From the NCBI GenBank assembly GCA_946549155.1, contig CAMNQN010000195.1, forward strand, positions 1 to 6,182: a stretch of DNA of 6,182 nt, written 5' to 3'. The DNA is from an uncultured Lachnospiraceae bacterium (GTDB taxonomy: Bacteria; Bacillota; Clostridia; Lachnospirales; Lachnospiraceae). The stretch's first letter is position 1, and each line of letters starts with the position of its first letter. The notes below the pieces were generated by a model. It saw nothing but the letters and a program-made list of their open reading frames with translations, searched no databases and had not been told where the DNA came from. Shown here one piece after another: positions 1 through 6,080 of this stretch. A program made the position numbers and the translations under genes.

Positions 1-757
1 GGACCGCGGCTAAAAGCGCTTTGGTATATGGGTGGAGACGATTCAGGAAGATATCTTTATCGCTGGCTAATTCCACCATTTTTCCCAGATACATCACGAG
101 AATTTCATCTGAAATATGTTTTACAACAGATAAGTTGTGGGTGATAAACAGGTAGGTGAGATTTCGCTCTTCCTGGAGGTCCTGCATTAAATTGAGGATC
201 TGTGCCTGAATGGAGACATCCAGGGCGGAAACCGGTTCATCACAGACAATAAATTTTGGATTTAAAGCCAGCGCTCTGGCTACTCCAATGCGCTGGCGCC
301 TCCCGCCATCAAGCTCATGGGGATAGGAATTTGCCAGACGCCTTGCCAAGCCGACGGTGTCCATAAGCTCCAGAACCTGCTTTTCCAGATCCGCTTTGGA
401 GGAAACCCGGCGGTAAATCTGGAGGGGTTCGGCGATGATTTCACTGACCGACTGCCGGGGATTCAGGGAAGCAAAGGGATCCTGAAAGATCATCTGCATA
501 TTCTGACGGACATTTTTAAGATCTGCCTTGGTGAGGTCGCTGATATCCTTTCCCTCAAAGAGAATCTGGCCGTCCGTTCGTTCCAAAAGATGCACTAACA
601 CACGGCCCAAGGTGGACTTACCGCATCCGGATTCGCCGACAACGCCAAGGGTTTTTCCTTCCTCAATGGAAAAACTGACCCCATCCACCGCATGGAGAGT
701 TCCTTTTGGCGTTTTAAAATATTTTTTTATGTTTTTTGCTTCTAAAATAGCTGCCAA
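1..757 (-). CDS. DppF/OppF-type ABC transporter ATP-binding protein (partial, 3' end cut by the window edge)
   Basis: This is the second ATPase of the importer, working in the cytoplasm as a heterodimer with the ATPase encoded just upstream. I read 252 codons in one unbroken frame from a TTG start to the window edge. The ABC motifs appear in order: Walker A GESGCGKST (residues 41-49), Q-loop Gln92, Walker B plus catalytic Glu (FIVCDE, 169-174), D-loop SALD (177-180) and switch His207. The signature motif is unusual: LDGGR (149-153) replaces LSGGQ. The HPYTKALL motif (242-249), typical of the oligopeptide ATPase subfamily, sits at the cut edge; the family's C-terminal tail, about 60-80 more residues, is outside. 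The TTG start at 757 is chosen because AGGAGG (766-771) lies 8 nt upstream, no closer ATG exists, and the protein then begins at the usual point (AAILEAKNIKKYF). It starts 12 bp after the previous stop. The transporter type is certain; the substrate is unknown. Confidence 0.95.
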   Translation of the reverse strand, partial: MAAILEAKNIKKYFKTPKGTLHAVDGVSFSIEEGKTLGVVGESGCGKSTLGRVLVHLLERTDGQILFEGKDISDLTKADLKNVRQNMQMIFQDPFASLNPRQSVSEIIAEPLQIYRRVSSKADLEKQVLELMDTVGLARRLANSYPHELDGGRRQRIGVARALALNPKFIVCDEPVSALDVSIQAQILNLMQDLQEERNLTYLFITHNLSVVKHISDEILVMYLGKMVELASDKDIFLNRLHPYTKALLAAV

Positions 758-765
758 AATGTATT

Positions 766-771
766 CCTCCT
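766..771 (-). promoter_or_regulatory. Ribosome binding site of the DppF-like gene, overlapping the upstream stop codon
   Basis: AGGAGG on the minus strand lies 8 nt before the TTG at 757. It shares two bases with the TAG stop (770-772) of the preceding ATPase gene. This site decides for the TTG start. The overlap suggests translational coupling, so that the two ATPases are made in matched amounts (inference). Confidence 0.8.
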
Positions 772-1738
772 AATCGTTTATGTATTTTACGCAACGGACA
801 ATATGGCCGGGAGCCACCTCCACCGGAGAAAATTTTTCTTTCGTACAGCGGTCCTGGCAATCAGGACAGCGAAGACAGAAACTGCATCCTTTCGGAAGAT
901 TGGTCGGATCCGGCATGAGACCCTTGATGGGTTTTAGCCGCCGTACATCCTCGTTAAAGTTGGGAATGGAACCAAAGAGTCCGATGCTGTACGGATGCAT
1001 GGTGTGATTGTAGATATGATCCAGGGTGCCATATTCTACGATTTCTCCGGCATACATAATGGCGGCTTTGTCGCAGATATCGGCAACAACCCCAAGATCG
1101 TGGGTAATCAGGATCAATGTGGTTTTAAGTTCTTTAATAATGCGTTCAATCATCTCAAGGACCTGCGCCTGTATGGTTACATCCAAAGCTGTGGTGGGCT
1201 CGTCAGCGATCAGAAGAGAAGGATTTCTTGCCAGGGCGATGGCGATGATAACACGCTGCTTCATTCCGCCGGAGAACTGATGTGGATAATCAGAGTATCT
1301 TTCTCCCGGAATTCCCACCATTTCTAGCATTTTCTTTGCCCTTTGGGTGGCTTCCAGACGTGATACCTTTTCGTGCAGATGGATGACCTCACAGATCTGG
1401 TCGCCGACAGTAATCACAGGGTTCAGGGCTGTCATGGGATCCTGGAAAATCATGGATATCTTTTCTCCGCGGAGCTTTCTTAATTCGCTCTGAGAAAGCT
1501 TTGTTAAATCTCTGCCCTCAAAGATAATTTCACCGCTTTTAATTCTTCCCGGAGGGGAAGTGATAAGCTGCATAATGGACAGGGCTGTGGTGGTCTTTCC
1601 AGCTCCCGTTTCGCCCACCAGACCAAGAGCTTCTCCTCTTTCCAGGGTAAAGCTTAAATTATTCACCGCCTGAACAATGGATTTGCCGGAAGTATATTCT
1701 ACGGTTAAATTGCGAACTTCTAAGATAGGTTCTGCCAT
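770..1738 (-). CDS. DppD/OppD-type ABC transporter ATP-binding protein
   Basis: A 322-residue ATPase, normal in length for DppD/OppD. Motifs: Walker A GETGAGKT (42-49), Q-loop Gln99, signature FSGGMKQR (155-162), Walker B LLIADE (175-180), D-loop ALD (184-186) and switch His213, followed by the HPYSIGL motif (248-254). All catalytic positions are canonical. The C-terminal oligopeptide-ATPase extension has Cys285, 291, 298 and 316 at the spacing typical of this family, plus extra Cys288 and Cys294. In some relatives, for example mycobacterial OppD, this region binds a [4Fe-4S] cluster. The open frame extends upstream to 1903, but the start at 1738 is preferred: AGGAGG (1745-1750) lies 6 nt before this ATG, the homologous sequence begins there (MAEPILEVRNLTVEY), and the longer version would overlap the permease gene by about 150 bp with unrelated sequence. 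It lies 11 bp after the permease stop. Expected partner: the DppF-like ATPase. Confidence 0.96.
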   Translation of the reverse strand: MAEPILEVRNLTVEYTSGKSIVQAVNNLSFTLERGEALGLVGETGAGKTTTALSIMQLITSPPGRIKSGEIIFEGRDLTKLSQSELRKLRGEKISMIFQDPMTALNPVITVGDQICEVIHLHEKVSRLEATQRAKKMLEMVGIPGERYSDYPHQFSGGMKQRVIIAIALARNPSLLIADEPTTALDVTIQAQVLEMIERIIKELKTTLILITHDLGVVADICDKAAIMYAGEIVEYGTLDHIYNHTMHPYSIGLFGSIPNFNEDVRRLKPIKGLMPDPTNLPKGCSFCLRCPDCQDRCTKEKFSPVEVAPGHIVRCVKYIND

Positions 1739-1744
1739 AATTTC

Positions 1745-1750
1745 CCTCCT
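1745..1750 (-). promoter_or_regulatory. Ribosome binding site of the DppD-like gene, touching the permease stop codon
   Basis: AGGAGG on the minus strand, 6 nt before the ATG at 1738. Its first A is also the last base of the TAA stop (1750-1752) of the upstream permease. It rules out the longer in-frame start at 1903 and points to coupled translation. Confidence 0.85.
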
Positions 1751-2628
1751 TAAACCTTCAGTTTTGGATCCAGGGCGTCGCGAAGGCCATCCCCCAGAAT
1801 ATTGAAGGCGAATACAGTAATCATAATCATCATGCCCGGGAAGGTTACAACCGGCCAGAAGTCGCGGATATAAGCGCGTCCGGCAGAAAGCATGGACCCC
1901 CATTCCGGCGTGGGCGGGGTAATGCCAAGTCCCAGGAAGCTTAAGGAAGCAGCAGAAAGAATTGCGATGGCAATACTCATGGTAGCTTGGACGATGATAG
2001 GAGCCAGGCAGTTAGGCAGTATGTGCTTCACGATTAAGCGGAAGTCGCTGGCGCCGATGGAACGGGCCGCTTCAATATACTCCATTTGCTTTACCGACAG
2101 AATGGAGGCCCGGACAATTCTTGCGTACCCGGGAATAGCGCCGATTCCCACGGCTACAATCAGATTTCCCAGGCCGGGACCCAGGGCGGCGGCGATGGAG
2201 AGGGCAAGAAGAATATTCGGAATTGCCAGAACTACGTCGACGATTCTCATGATGATATTATCGGCAAGCTGGCCGTAAAATCCGGCGATACATCCCAAGA
2301 CAACTCCTGCCAGGCAGGAAAAAGATACGGAAATCAATCCCACCGCCAGGGAATAGCGGGAGCCATAAATCAGACGGCTTAAAATGTCCCTCCCATAATC
2401 GTCAGTTCCAAAAAGAAATTCTTTACAGGGATAGGTAAACTGACGGGACAGATCTTGGTCGTCTGGTCCATAGGGAGCGATCTGCTCGGCGAATATGGCC
2501 ATCAGTATCAGAAGGACAATGACACCGAGGCTTAAAATTGCCATTTTGTTTTTAGCAAATCTTCCCATGATTTCTTTCATCTGGCTCTGCTTTTTTATAA
2601 CAATTTCAGCTTGTGTTTTCTCAGGCAT
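1750..2628 (-). CDS. DppC/OppC-type ABC transporter permease
   Basis: A 292-residue inner-membrane permease that pairs with the DppB-like permease to form the channel. It has the OppC layout: a charged cytoplasmic N-terminus, a first membrane segment (about 29-50) running into AEQIAPYGP, then the conserved stretch FGTDDYGRDILSRLIYGSR (73-91). Further membrane segments lie at about 93-115, 128-150, 154-172, 208-232 and 262-282. The EAA loop that docks on the ATPase is at 184-209 (YIEAARSIGAS, then KHILPN). The ending LGDGLRDALDPKLK is typical of the family. Length is normal. The ATG overlaps the last 8 bases of the upstream permease gene; an AAGGGGG-type ribosome site lies about 9 nt before it, inside that gene. 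The overlap implies translational coupling of the two permeases. Solute specificity cannot be read from it. Confidence 0.96.
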   Translation of the reverse strand: MPEKTQAEIVIKKQSQMKEIMGRFAKNKMAILSLGVIVLLILMAIFAEQIAPYGPDDQDLSRQFTYPCKEFLFGTDDYGRDILSRLIYGSRYSLAVGLISVSFSCLAGVVLGCIAGFYGQLADNIIMRIVDVVLAIPNILLALSIAAALGPGLGNLIVAVGIGAIPGYARIVRASILSVKQMEYIEAARSIGASDFRLIVKHILPNCLAPIIVQATMSIAIAILSAASLSFLGLGITPPTPEWGSMLSAGRAYIRDFWPVVTFPGMMIMITVFAFNILGDGLRDALDPKLKV

Positions 2629-3595
2629 TTGTCACAGCCCCCTTTCCGGCAGTCTGGGTTTTCTTGGGTTTGATATACTGAGACCGGATCCGCGGATCCA
2701 CAAAAGCGTACAGGATATCAATAATCAGATTGACAATGGAGGTGGAGAAAGCGATTAACAGTACTCCGCCCTGGACAATCGGATAGTTTTGCAGCTTGAT
2801 GGCATCCACCATGAGCTTTCCGATCCCGGCGATGGAGAATACGGTTTCTGCCATAACGGCGCCGCCCATCAGACGTCCGAACTGGAGGCCGGCAACGGTA
2901 ATAATGGGAATCAGAGCGTTGGGAAGCGCATGGCGGAGAATAACGAACAGTTCTTTCTGGCCTTTTGCCCGGGCGGTACGAATGTAGTCCTGACGTACCA
3001 CTTCCAGCATACTGGAGCGAGTCATCCGCATGATGGTGGCGGTTGAGTTCATCCCCAGGGAAATAATGGGGAGAATCCAGTGCAAGGGGGTGGACAGTCC
3101 TGACGGAGGTAGTATTTTCCAGTTGACTGCAAAGATGATGATCAGCATCAGAGCCAGCCAGAAGTTGGGAATGGATACTCCCAGAAGAGAGAATGAGGTG
3201 GCCAGATTATCAAAAATGGAATACTGTTTTGTGGCTGAAATAATTCCCATGGTTACGCCAAAACACAGAGAAAGCAAGACTCCGGCTCCGGCCAGCTTGA
3301 CAGTAGTTGGGAAACGGTCCAGCAGTTCCTCGGTCACCGGACGCTTTGTGGAATAGGAGGTTCCCAGGTTCCCGCAAAGAACCCCTTTCATATAATTGAT
3401 ATATTGAACCAGATAGGGTTCGTTTAATTTCAGGTCATTCCGGAGCTGTTCCTTTTGTTCAATGGTAGCGCTGTCGCCTAACAGCATGTCCGCCGCGTCA
3501 CCGGGGGTAAAGTACATCATGGTAAAGATAATCAATGAAACCCCCAACAGAACCGGAATCATCATAAGAATACGTTTTCCGATAAAACGAAGCAA
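2621..3595 (-). CDS. DppB/OppB-type ABC transporter permease
   Basis: A 324-residue inner-membrane permease of the binding-protein-dependent type. The N-terminal hallmark is present: a membrane segment at about 9-30 followed by FTPGD (29-33). A long extracytoplasmic region (31-98) includes GNLGTSYSTKRPV (75-87) and the motif RFPTTVKLA (94-102). Further membrane segments are at about 101-121, 133-157, 174-190, 227-250 and 278-305. The EAA loop (203-226) reads DYIRTARAKGQ, then RHALPN, and contacts the ATPases. Near the C-terminus is the family motif YAFVDPRIR. The start is a TTG at 3595, chosen because AAGGAG (3604-3609) lies 8 nt upstream and the protein then begins LRFIGKRIL, as relatives do. 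It follows a 94-bp gap containing a strong hairpin, so its expression may be stepped down relative to the binding protein (inference). Confidence 0.96.
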   Translation of the reverse strand: MLRFIGKRILMMIPVLLGVSLIIFTMMYFTPGDAADMLLGDSATIEQKEQLRNDLKLNEPYLVQYINYMKGVLCGNLGTSYSTKRPVTEELLDRFPTTVKLAGAGVLLSLCFGVTMGIISATKQYSIFDNLATSFSLLGVSIPNFWLALMLIIIFAVNWKILPPSGLSTPLHWILPIISLGMNSTATIMRMTRSSMLEVVRQDYIRTARAKGQKELFVILRHALPNALIPIITVAGLQFGRLMGGAVMAETVFSIAGIGKLMVDAIKLQNYPIVQGGVLLIAFSTSIVNLIIDILYAFVDPRIRSQYIKPKKTQTAGKGAVTNA

Positions 3596-3603
3596 TTTTG
3601 TAA

Positions 3604-3609
3604 CTCCTT
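3604..3609 (-). promoter_or_regulatory. Ribosome binding site deciding a TTG start for the DppB-like permease
   Basis: AAGGAG on the minus strand is 8 nt upstream of the TTG at 3595. No ATG lies at a usable distance. The next in-frame Met codons (residues 11 and 12) fall inside the first membrane segment and would remove conserved residues. Confidence 0.75.
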
Positions 3610-3625
3610 TCTTCTATATAGAATG

Positions 3626-3655
3626 GATGCGCCCCGGTAAAAACCGGGACACATC
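3626..3655 (-). other. Intercistronic stem-loop between the binding-protein and permease genes
   Basis: On the transcript, GATGTGTCCCGGT pairs with ACCGGGGCGCATC around a UUUU loop. This gives a 13-bp stem with only two G-U pairs and a six-pair core (CCCGGT/ACCGGG) without mismatch. No T-run follows (the next bases are CATTCTATATAG), so it does not look like an intrinsic terminator. It ends 30 bp before the permease TTG and starts 34 bp after the binding-protein stop. Hairpins at this position in other importer operons protect the upstream binding-protein mRNA from 3' decay; that role is inferred here. Confidence 0.75.
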
Positions 3656-3689
3656 AAGAAGATTTACGGATTGCACCTATTCAGCATAT

Positions 3690-5276
3690 CTATTCAGCGA
3701 CGCTGATTTTCTCCATTTCAAGGTAGTTCATGGTATCAAATTCAAAGCCCTCCACCTTGTCAGAAAGTGCATAGATGGTCTTTTTAAACGCAATTGGAAG
3801 ACTCCATTTTGCTTCCCACAGGTAATCACAGATTTCATGATAGGCAGCGGCGCGTTCGTTTACATCATAGATGCCTTTGGCATCTGCCAGCATCTTATCC
3901 AGTTCGGCATTGTTGGAGTTTAAGCGGTCGCCGAATGCAGAGTCATAAATAATCAGTGTGCTGGCGGGATCAGAAGCGCTTCCGTTTCGGATACCAACCT
4001 GAAGCGTATTGCCCTGAGCCAGATAAGCAGCTACTTCAGCAGTGGAGACGTTGGTTTCTACTCCGATCTGTTTCCACATGTTTTGAATGGCTTCTGTGAT
4101 TCTCTGCATTTCTTCTAACGGCTGTACAACGAAATTGATGGTCAGGCCGTCTGCATATCCTGCTTCTGCCAACAGAGCCTTGGCTTTTTCTACATCGTAA
4201 AGGTTAGGATCGTAGGTTTTTGCTCCCAGGAGTGTTGTAGGCATGATGCTGTCAGCCACTGTCGCGGTTCCTTTGTATACGGCATTGACAATAGCTTCAC
4301 GATCGATGGCGGCTACCAGAGCCTGACGGACGCGGATATCAGATAAAACAGGGTCCTGCATGTTGAACGTAACTGTGGTGTACTGGTAACCAGTCCCCAT
4401 TTCCACATGGAGCCCTTCCGCCTCCTCAAGACGGGCTACCTCGCTGGCCAGAACGTTTAAGCAGATATCGGCATTTCCGGTTTCCATCTCAATGACACGG
4501 TTGGCGGATTCTGTGATGATCTTGAATACGATGTTGGGAGTTTTCGGGGCCTCTCCCCAGTAGTCTTCATTGGCGACCAGGTGGAGCTCCGTTCCGGTCT
4601 GCCATTCTTCAAGCTTATAGGGGCCCGTACCTACGGGAGCATGGCCGTAAGCGTCTTCTCCCAGCTCTTCCACAGCGCGCTTGCAGACAATGCCGCCGCG
4701 CTGCCCGTTTAAGGTGTCAAAAATGGATGCATCCGGAGATTTTAATTTTATCTCAACAGTTAAATCGTCAATGACTTTTGTATTTTCCCCGTCAAAGGAT
4801 TTATAAGTAGAGGAACTTCCGGGATTGGTGCAGGCACGGGCGATGGTGTAGCGGACGTCCTCGGCAGTGAGCGTATCTCCATTATGGAACTTAACGCCTT
4901 CACGAAGATAGAAACGGAATGTAGTATCGTCAATCTGTTCCCACTTTTCGGCGAGTGCAGGCACCGGAGATTTATTTTCATCCAGTGTAATCAGGGTGTC
5001 ATAAATCTGAACGGTTACCGCTCCGCAGGACATCTTTCCCTGTGCCTGGGGATCCAGAGTTGTGGGCTCTTCCCAGTGGGCGATGGTCAGTGTGTCCTTG
5101 TAGGCCGGAGTGGTACCGGTACTGGCACTGGGGTCGGTGCTGGTGCTGTCAGCATTGGCCGGGGCATCGGCGGAGCCGTTCGGGCTGCTTTTTTGTCCGC
5201 ACCCCGCTGCCAGAAGAGATGTCATGGTCAATGCCAGAAACAGGGACATGATACGTGATACTTTCCTTCTTTTCAT
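3690..5276 (-). CDS. Extracytoplasmic substrate-binding lipoprotein, family 5 (peptide/nickel type)
   Basis: A 528-residue solute-binding protein that captures substrate outside the membrane and delivers it to the permease pair. The N-terminus is a lipoprotein signal: basic MKRRKVSR, a hydrophobic core, then LLAAGC with Cys26 as the lipidated residue. Residues 27-58 are a low-complexity Ser/Thr/Ala/Asp/Gly tether. The SBP_bac_5 domain covers roughly 60-500, with EPTTLDPQ (70-77), the family signature region around LAEKWEQIDDTTFRFYLREG (108-127) leading to VKFHNGDTLTAEDV (128-141), and GTGPYKLEEW (216-225). Length is typical. The ATG at 5276 has AGGAGG (5287-5292) 10 nt upstream. It lies 41 bp after the RraA-like gene, with no promoter seen between, so the two are probably cotranscribed. 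This family takes peptides, nickel, glutathione, sugars and other solutes; the ligand is not predictable from what I can see. Confidence 0.96.
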   Translation of the reverse strand: MKRRKVSRIMSLFLALTMTSLLAAGCGQKSSPNGSADAPANADSTSTDPSASTGTTPAYKDTLTIAHWEEPTTLDPQAQGKMSCGAVTVQIYDTLITLDENKSPVPALAEKWEQIDDTTFRFYLREGVKFHNGDTLTAEDVRYTIARACTNPGSSSTYKSFDGENTKVIDDLTVEIKLKSPDASIFDTLNGQRGGIVCKRAVEELGEDAYGHAPVGTGPYKLEEWQTGTELHLVANEDYWGEAPKTPNIVFKIITESANRVIEMETGNADICLNVLASEVARLEEAEGLHVEMGTGYQYTTVTFNMQDPVLSDIRVRQALVAAIDREAIVNAVYKGTATVADSIMPTTLLGAKTYDPNLYDVEKAKALLAEAGYADGLTINFVVQPLEEMQRITEAIQNMWKQIGVETNVSTAEVAAYLAQGNTLQVGIRNGSASDPASTLIIYDSAFGDRLNSNNAELDKMLADAKGIYDVNERAAAYHEICDYLWEAKWSLPIAFKKTIYALSDKVEGFEFDTMNYLEMEKISVAE

Positions 5277-5300
5277 AGGTAGATATCCTCCTTTTTATGA

Positions 5301-5316
5301 TCGGCCTTATGGCCAA
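5301..5316 (-). other. Short hairpin between the RraA-like gene and the binding-protein gene
   Basis: On the minus strand, TTGGCC, loop ATAA, GGCCGA gives a 6-bp stem (one G-U pair) starting 1 bp after the RraA-like stop codon. It is followed by AAAAAGGAGG, not a T-run, so it is not a terminator. It may be a minor decay or processing signal, or chance. Confidence 0.35.
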
Positions 5317-5317
5317 A

Positions 5318-5986
5318 TTATTTATTGAATTTTCTTAACTCAGCAATGGTATCTGTCAATCCAACGGTAAAGAGCTGGTCTACATTCCATAAGGGGTCGC
5401 CGCCGGAACGGAAATGCTCCCGTAAGGTCAGTTCTCTGGCAACAGATTCTTCCGCTTTTTTCAGTGCATCTTCATATCCGTCCGGAGGCAGTACTACTAC
5501 TCCGTCGGCATCACCGAATACGTAGTCGCCAGGGTTTACATGGGCTCCGGCACAGACAACGGGAATCTGCACTTCTCCAGTAGCCCCGTAAATCATAGTG
5601 GTAACGGCGGAGATTCCGGTGCAGAAAACGGGCATATCCAGTTTTTCGATGGCCCGGGAATCTGTTGCGGGACCGTCAATGACGATTCCTGCCATGCCGC
5701 GGCTTTGTGCATAGGTTGCGACCATTTCCCCACAACAGGCAAAGGTATTATCTCCACAACGGTCTACCACAATGACGGAACCTTTGGGCGCATGCTTGAT
5801 TCCATAATAGAGAGCGCAGGAATCGCGTCCGGAAATCCGTACCGTGTAGGCGGGACCGATCATTCGGTCATCGTCCCGGCGAATGGGTTTCATTTCCGGC
5901 TTCATATACCCTCCTCCGATATAGTGGCCAACCGTGGCAGGATCCACAGCCAGAAAACGTTTGATGAGCGCTTCATCCATGTTCAT
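5318..5986 (-). CDS. RraA-like protein (HMG aldolase / RraA fold, PF03737 type)
   Basis: A 222-residue cytosolic protein of the RraA-like family. Members include 4-hydroxy-4-methyl-2-oxoglutarate (HMG) / oxaloacetate-cleaving aldolases and the RNase E inhibitor RraA. Family landmarks: GPAYTVR (44-50), the GEMVATYAQSRGMAGIVIDG segment (86-105), PVFCTG (119-124) and VNPGDYVFGDADGVVVLP (150-167). In aldolases the segment after IDG carries an Arg-Asp pair: Arg binds the substrate carboxylate and Asp helps hold the metal. Here it reads ATD (107-109), so Asp109 is kept but the Arg is Thr108. Aldolase activity is therefore uncertain. The ATG at 5986 is chosen over the one at 5980 because AGGAG (5996-6000) lies 9 nt before it. 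It is the first gene after the promoter and 41 bp before the importer genes, which suggests a role in handling the imported compound. An RNase-inhibitor role is less likely: the context is catabolic. Confidence 0.88.
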   Translation of the reverse strand: MNMDEALIKRFLAVDPATVGHYIGGGYMKPEMKPIRRDDDRMIGPAYTVRISGRDSCALYYGIKHAPKGSVIVVDRCGDNTFACCGEMVATYAQSRGMAGIVIDGPATDSRAIEKLDMPVFCTGISAVTTMIYGATGEVQIPVVCAGAHVNPGDYVFGDADGVVVLPPDGYEDALKKAEESVARELTLREHFRSGGDPLWNVDQLFTVGLTDTIAELRKFNK

Positions 5987-5995
5987 GTTGTATAG

Positions 5996-6000
5996 CTCCT
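5996..6000 (-). promoter_or_regulatory. Ribosome binding site of the RraA-like gene
   Basis: AGGAG on the minus strand is 9 nt before the ATG at 5986 and 15 nt before the alternative in-frame ATG at 5980. It favours the longer form. Confidence 0.7.
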
Positions 6001-6028
6001 TTCATTAAATAAGTTTTTAATTTCTGAA

Positions 6029-6057
6029 TTGACAGTTGCAAATAAGAGATGTAGAAT
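6029..6057 (+). promoter_or_regulatory. Rightward sigma-A-type promoter, facing out of the window
   Basis: TTGACA (6029-6034, perfect -35), a 17-bp spacer, then TAGAAT (6052-6057, five of six -10 bases). Predicted start near 6064, reading right towards a gene outside the window or only beginning at its edge. It lies inside the 5' leader of the leftward operon and faces the leftward promoter, so the two would interfere. Confidence 0.55.
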
Positions 6058-6067
6058 ATTAATATAT

Positions 6068-6080
6068 TAGTATAATACTA
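6068..6080. promoter_or_regulatory. 13-nt palindrome over the leftward -10 box (possible operator)
   Basis: TAGTAT-A-ATACTA is a perfect inverted repeat with a one-base centre, and it covers the -10 hexamer of the leftward promoter. A repressor bound here would block the operon and probably also affect the facing promoter. The DNA is AT-rich, so chance symmetry is possible. The regulator is not identifiable. Confidence 0.35.

Noticed and set aside
1739..1903. N-terminal extension of 55 residues on the DppD-like ATPase
   Set aside because: It lies inside the permease gene in another frame, has no family resemblance, and a strong AGGAGG sits 6 nt before the ATG at 1738.
1892..2278. 128-residue plus-strand open frame
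   Set aside because: It is antisense to the DppC-like permease; no independent sign of coding.
3612..3623. 12-nt palindrome TTCTATATAGAA before the permease ribosome site
   Set aside because: It has no loop for a stable RNA hairpin, and no promoter is near. Such symmetry is easy to get by chance in AT-rich DNA.
3626..3655. Intrinsic terminator after the binding-protein gene
   Set aside because: The hairpin is strong, but no T-run follows on the minus strand, and the permease gene starts 30 bp downstream.
3462..3923. 153-residue plus-strand open frame
   Set aside because: It lies antisense across the binding-protein 3' end, the intergenic hairpin and the permease start. It has no ribosome site and no recognisable domain; treated as a shadow.
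4884..5258. 124-residue plus-strand open frame with a Gly-rich stretch
   Set aside because: The Gly-rich part is the complement of the Ser/Thr/Ala tether of the lipoprotein. No other evidence for a gene.
5540..5995. 151-residue plus-strand open frame
   Set aside because: It is antisense to the RraA-like gene almost throughout, and its composition mirrors the complementary codons. No ribosome site or family resemblance.
5977..6007. Short upstream open frame overlapping the RraA-like start
   Set aside because: An ATG in the leader opens a 10-codon frame that includes the ribosome site. It has no ribosome site of its own and looks incidental.
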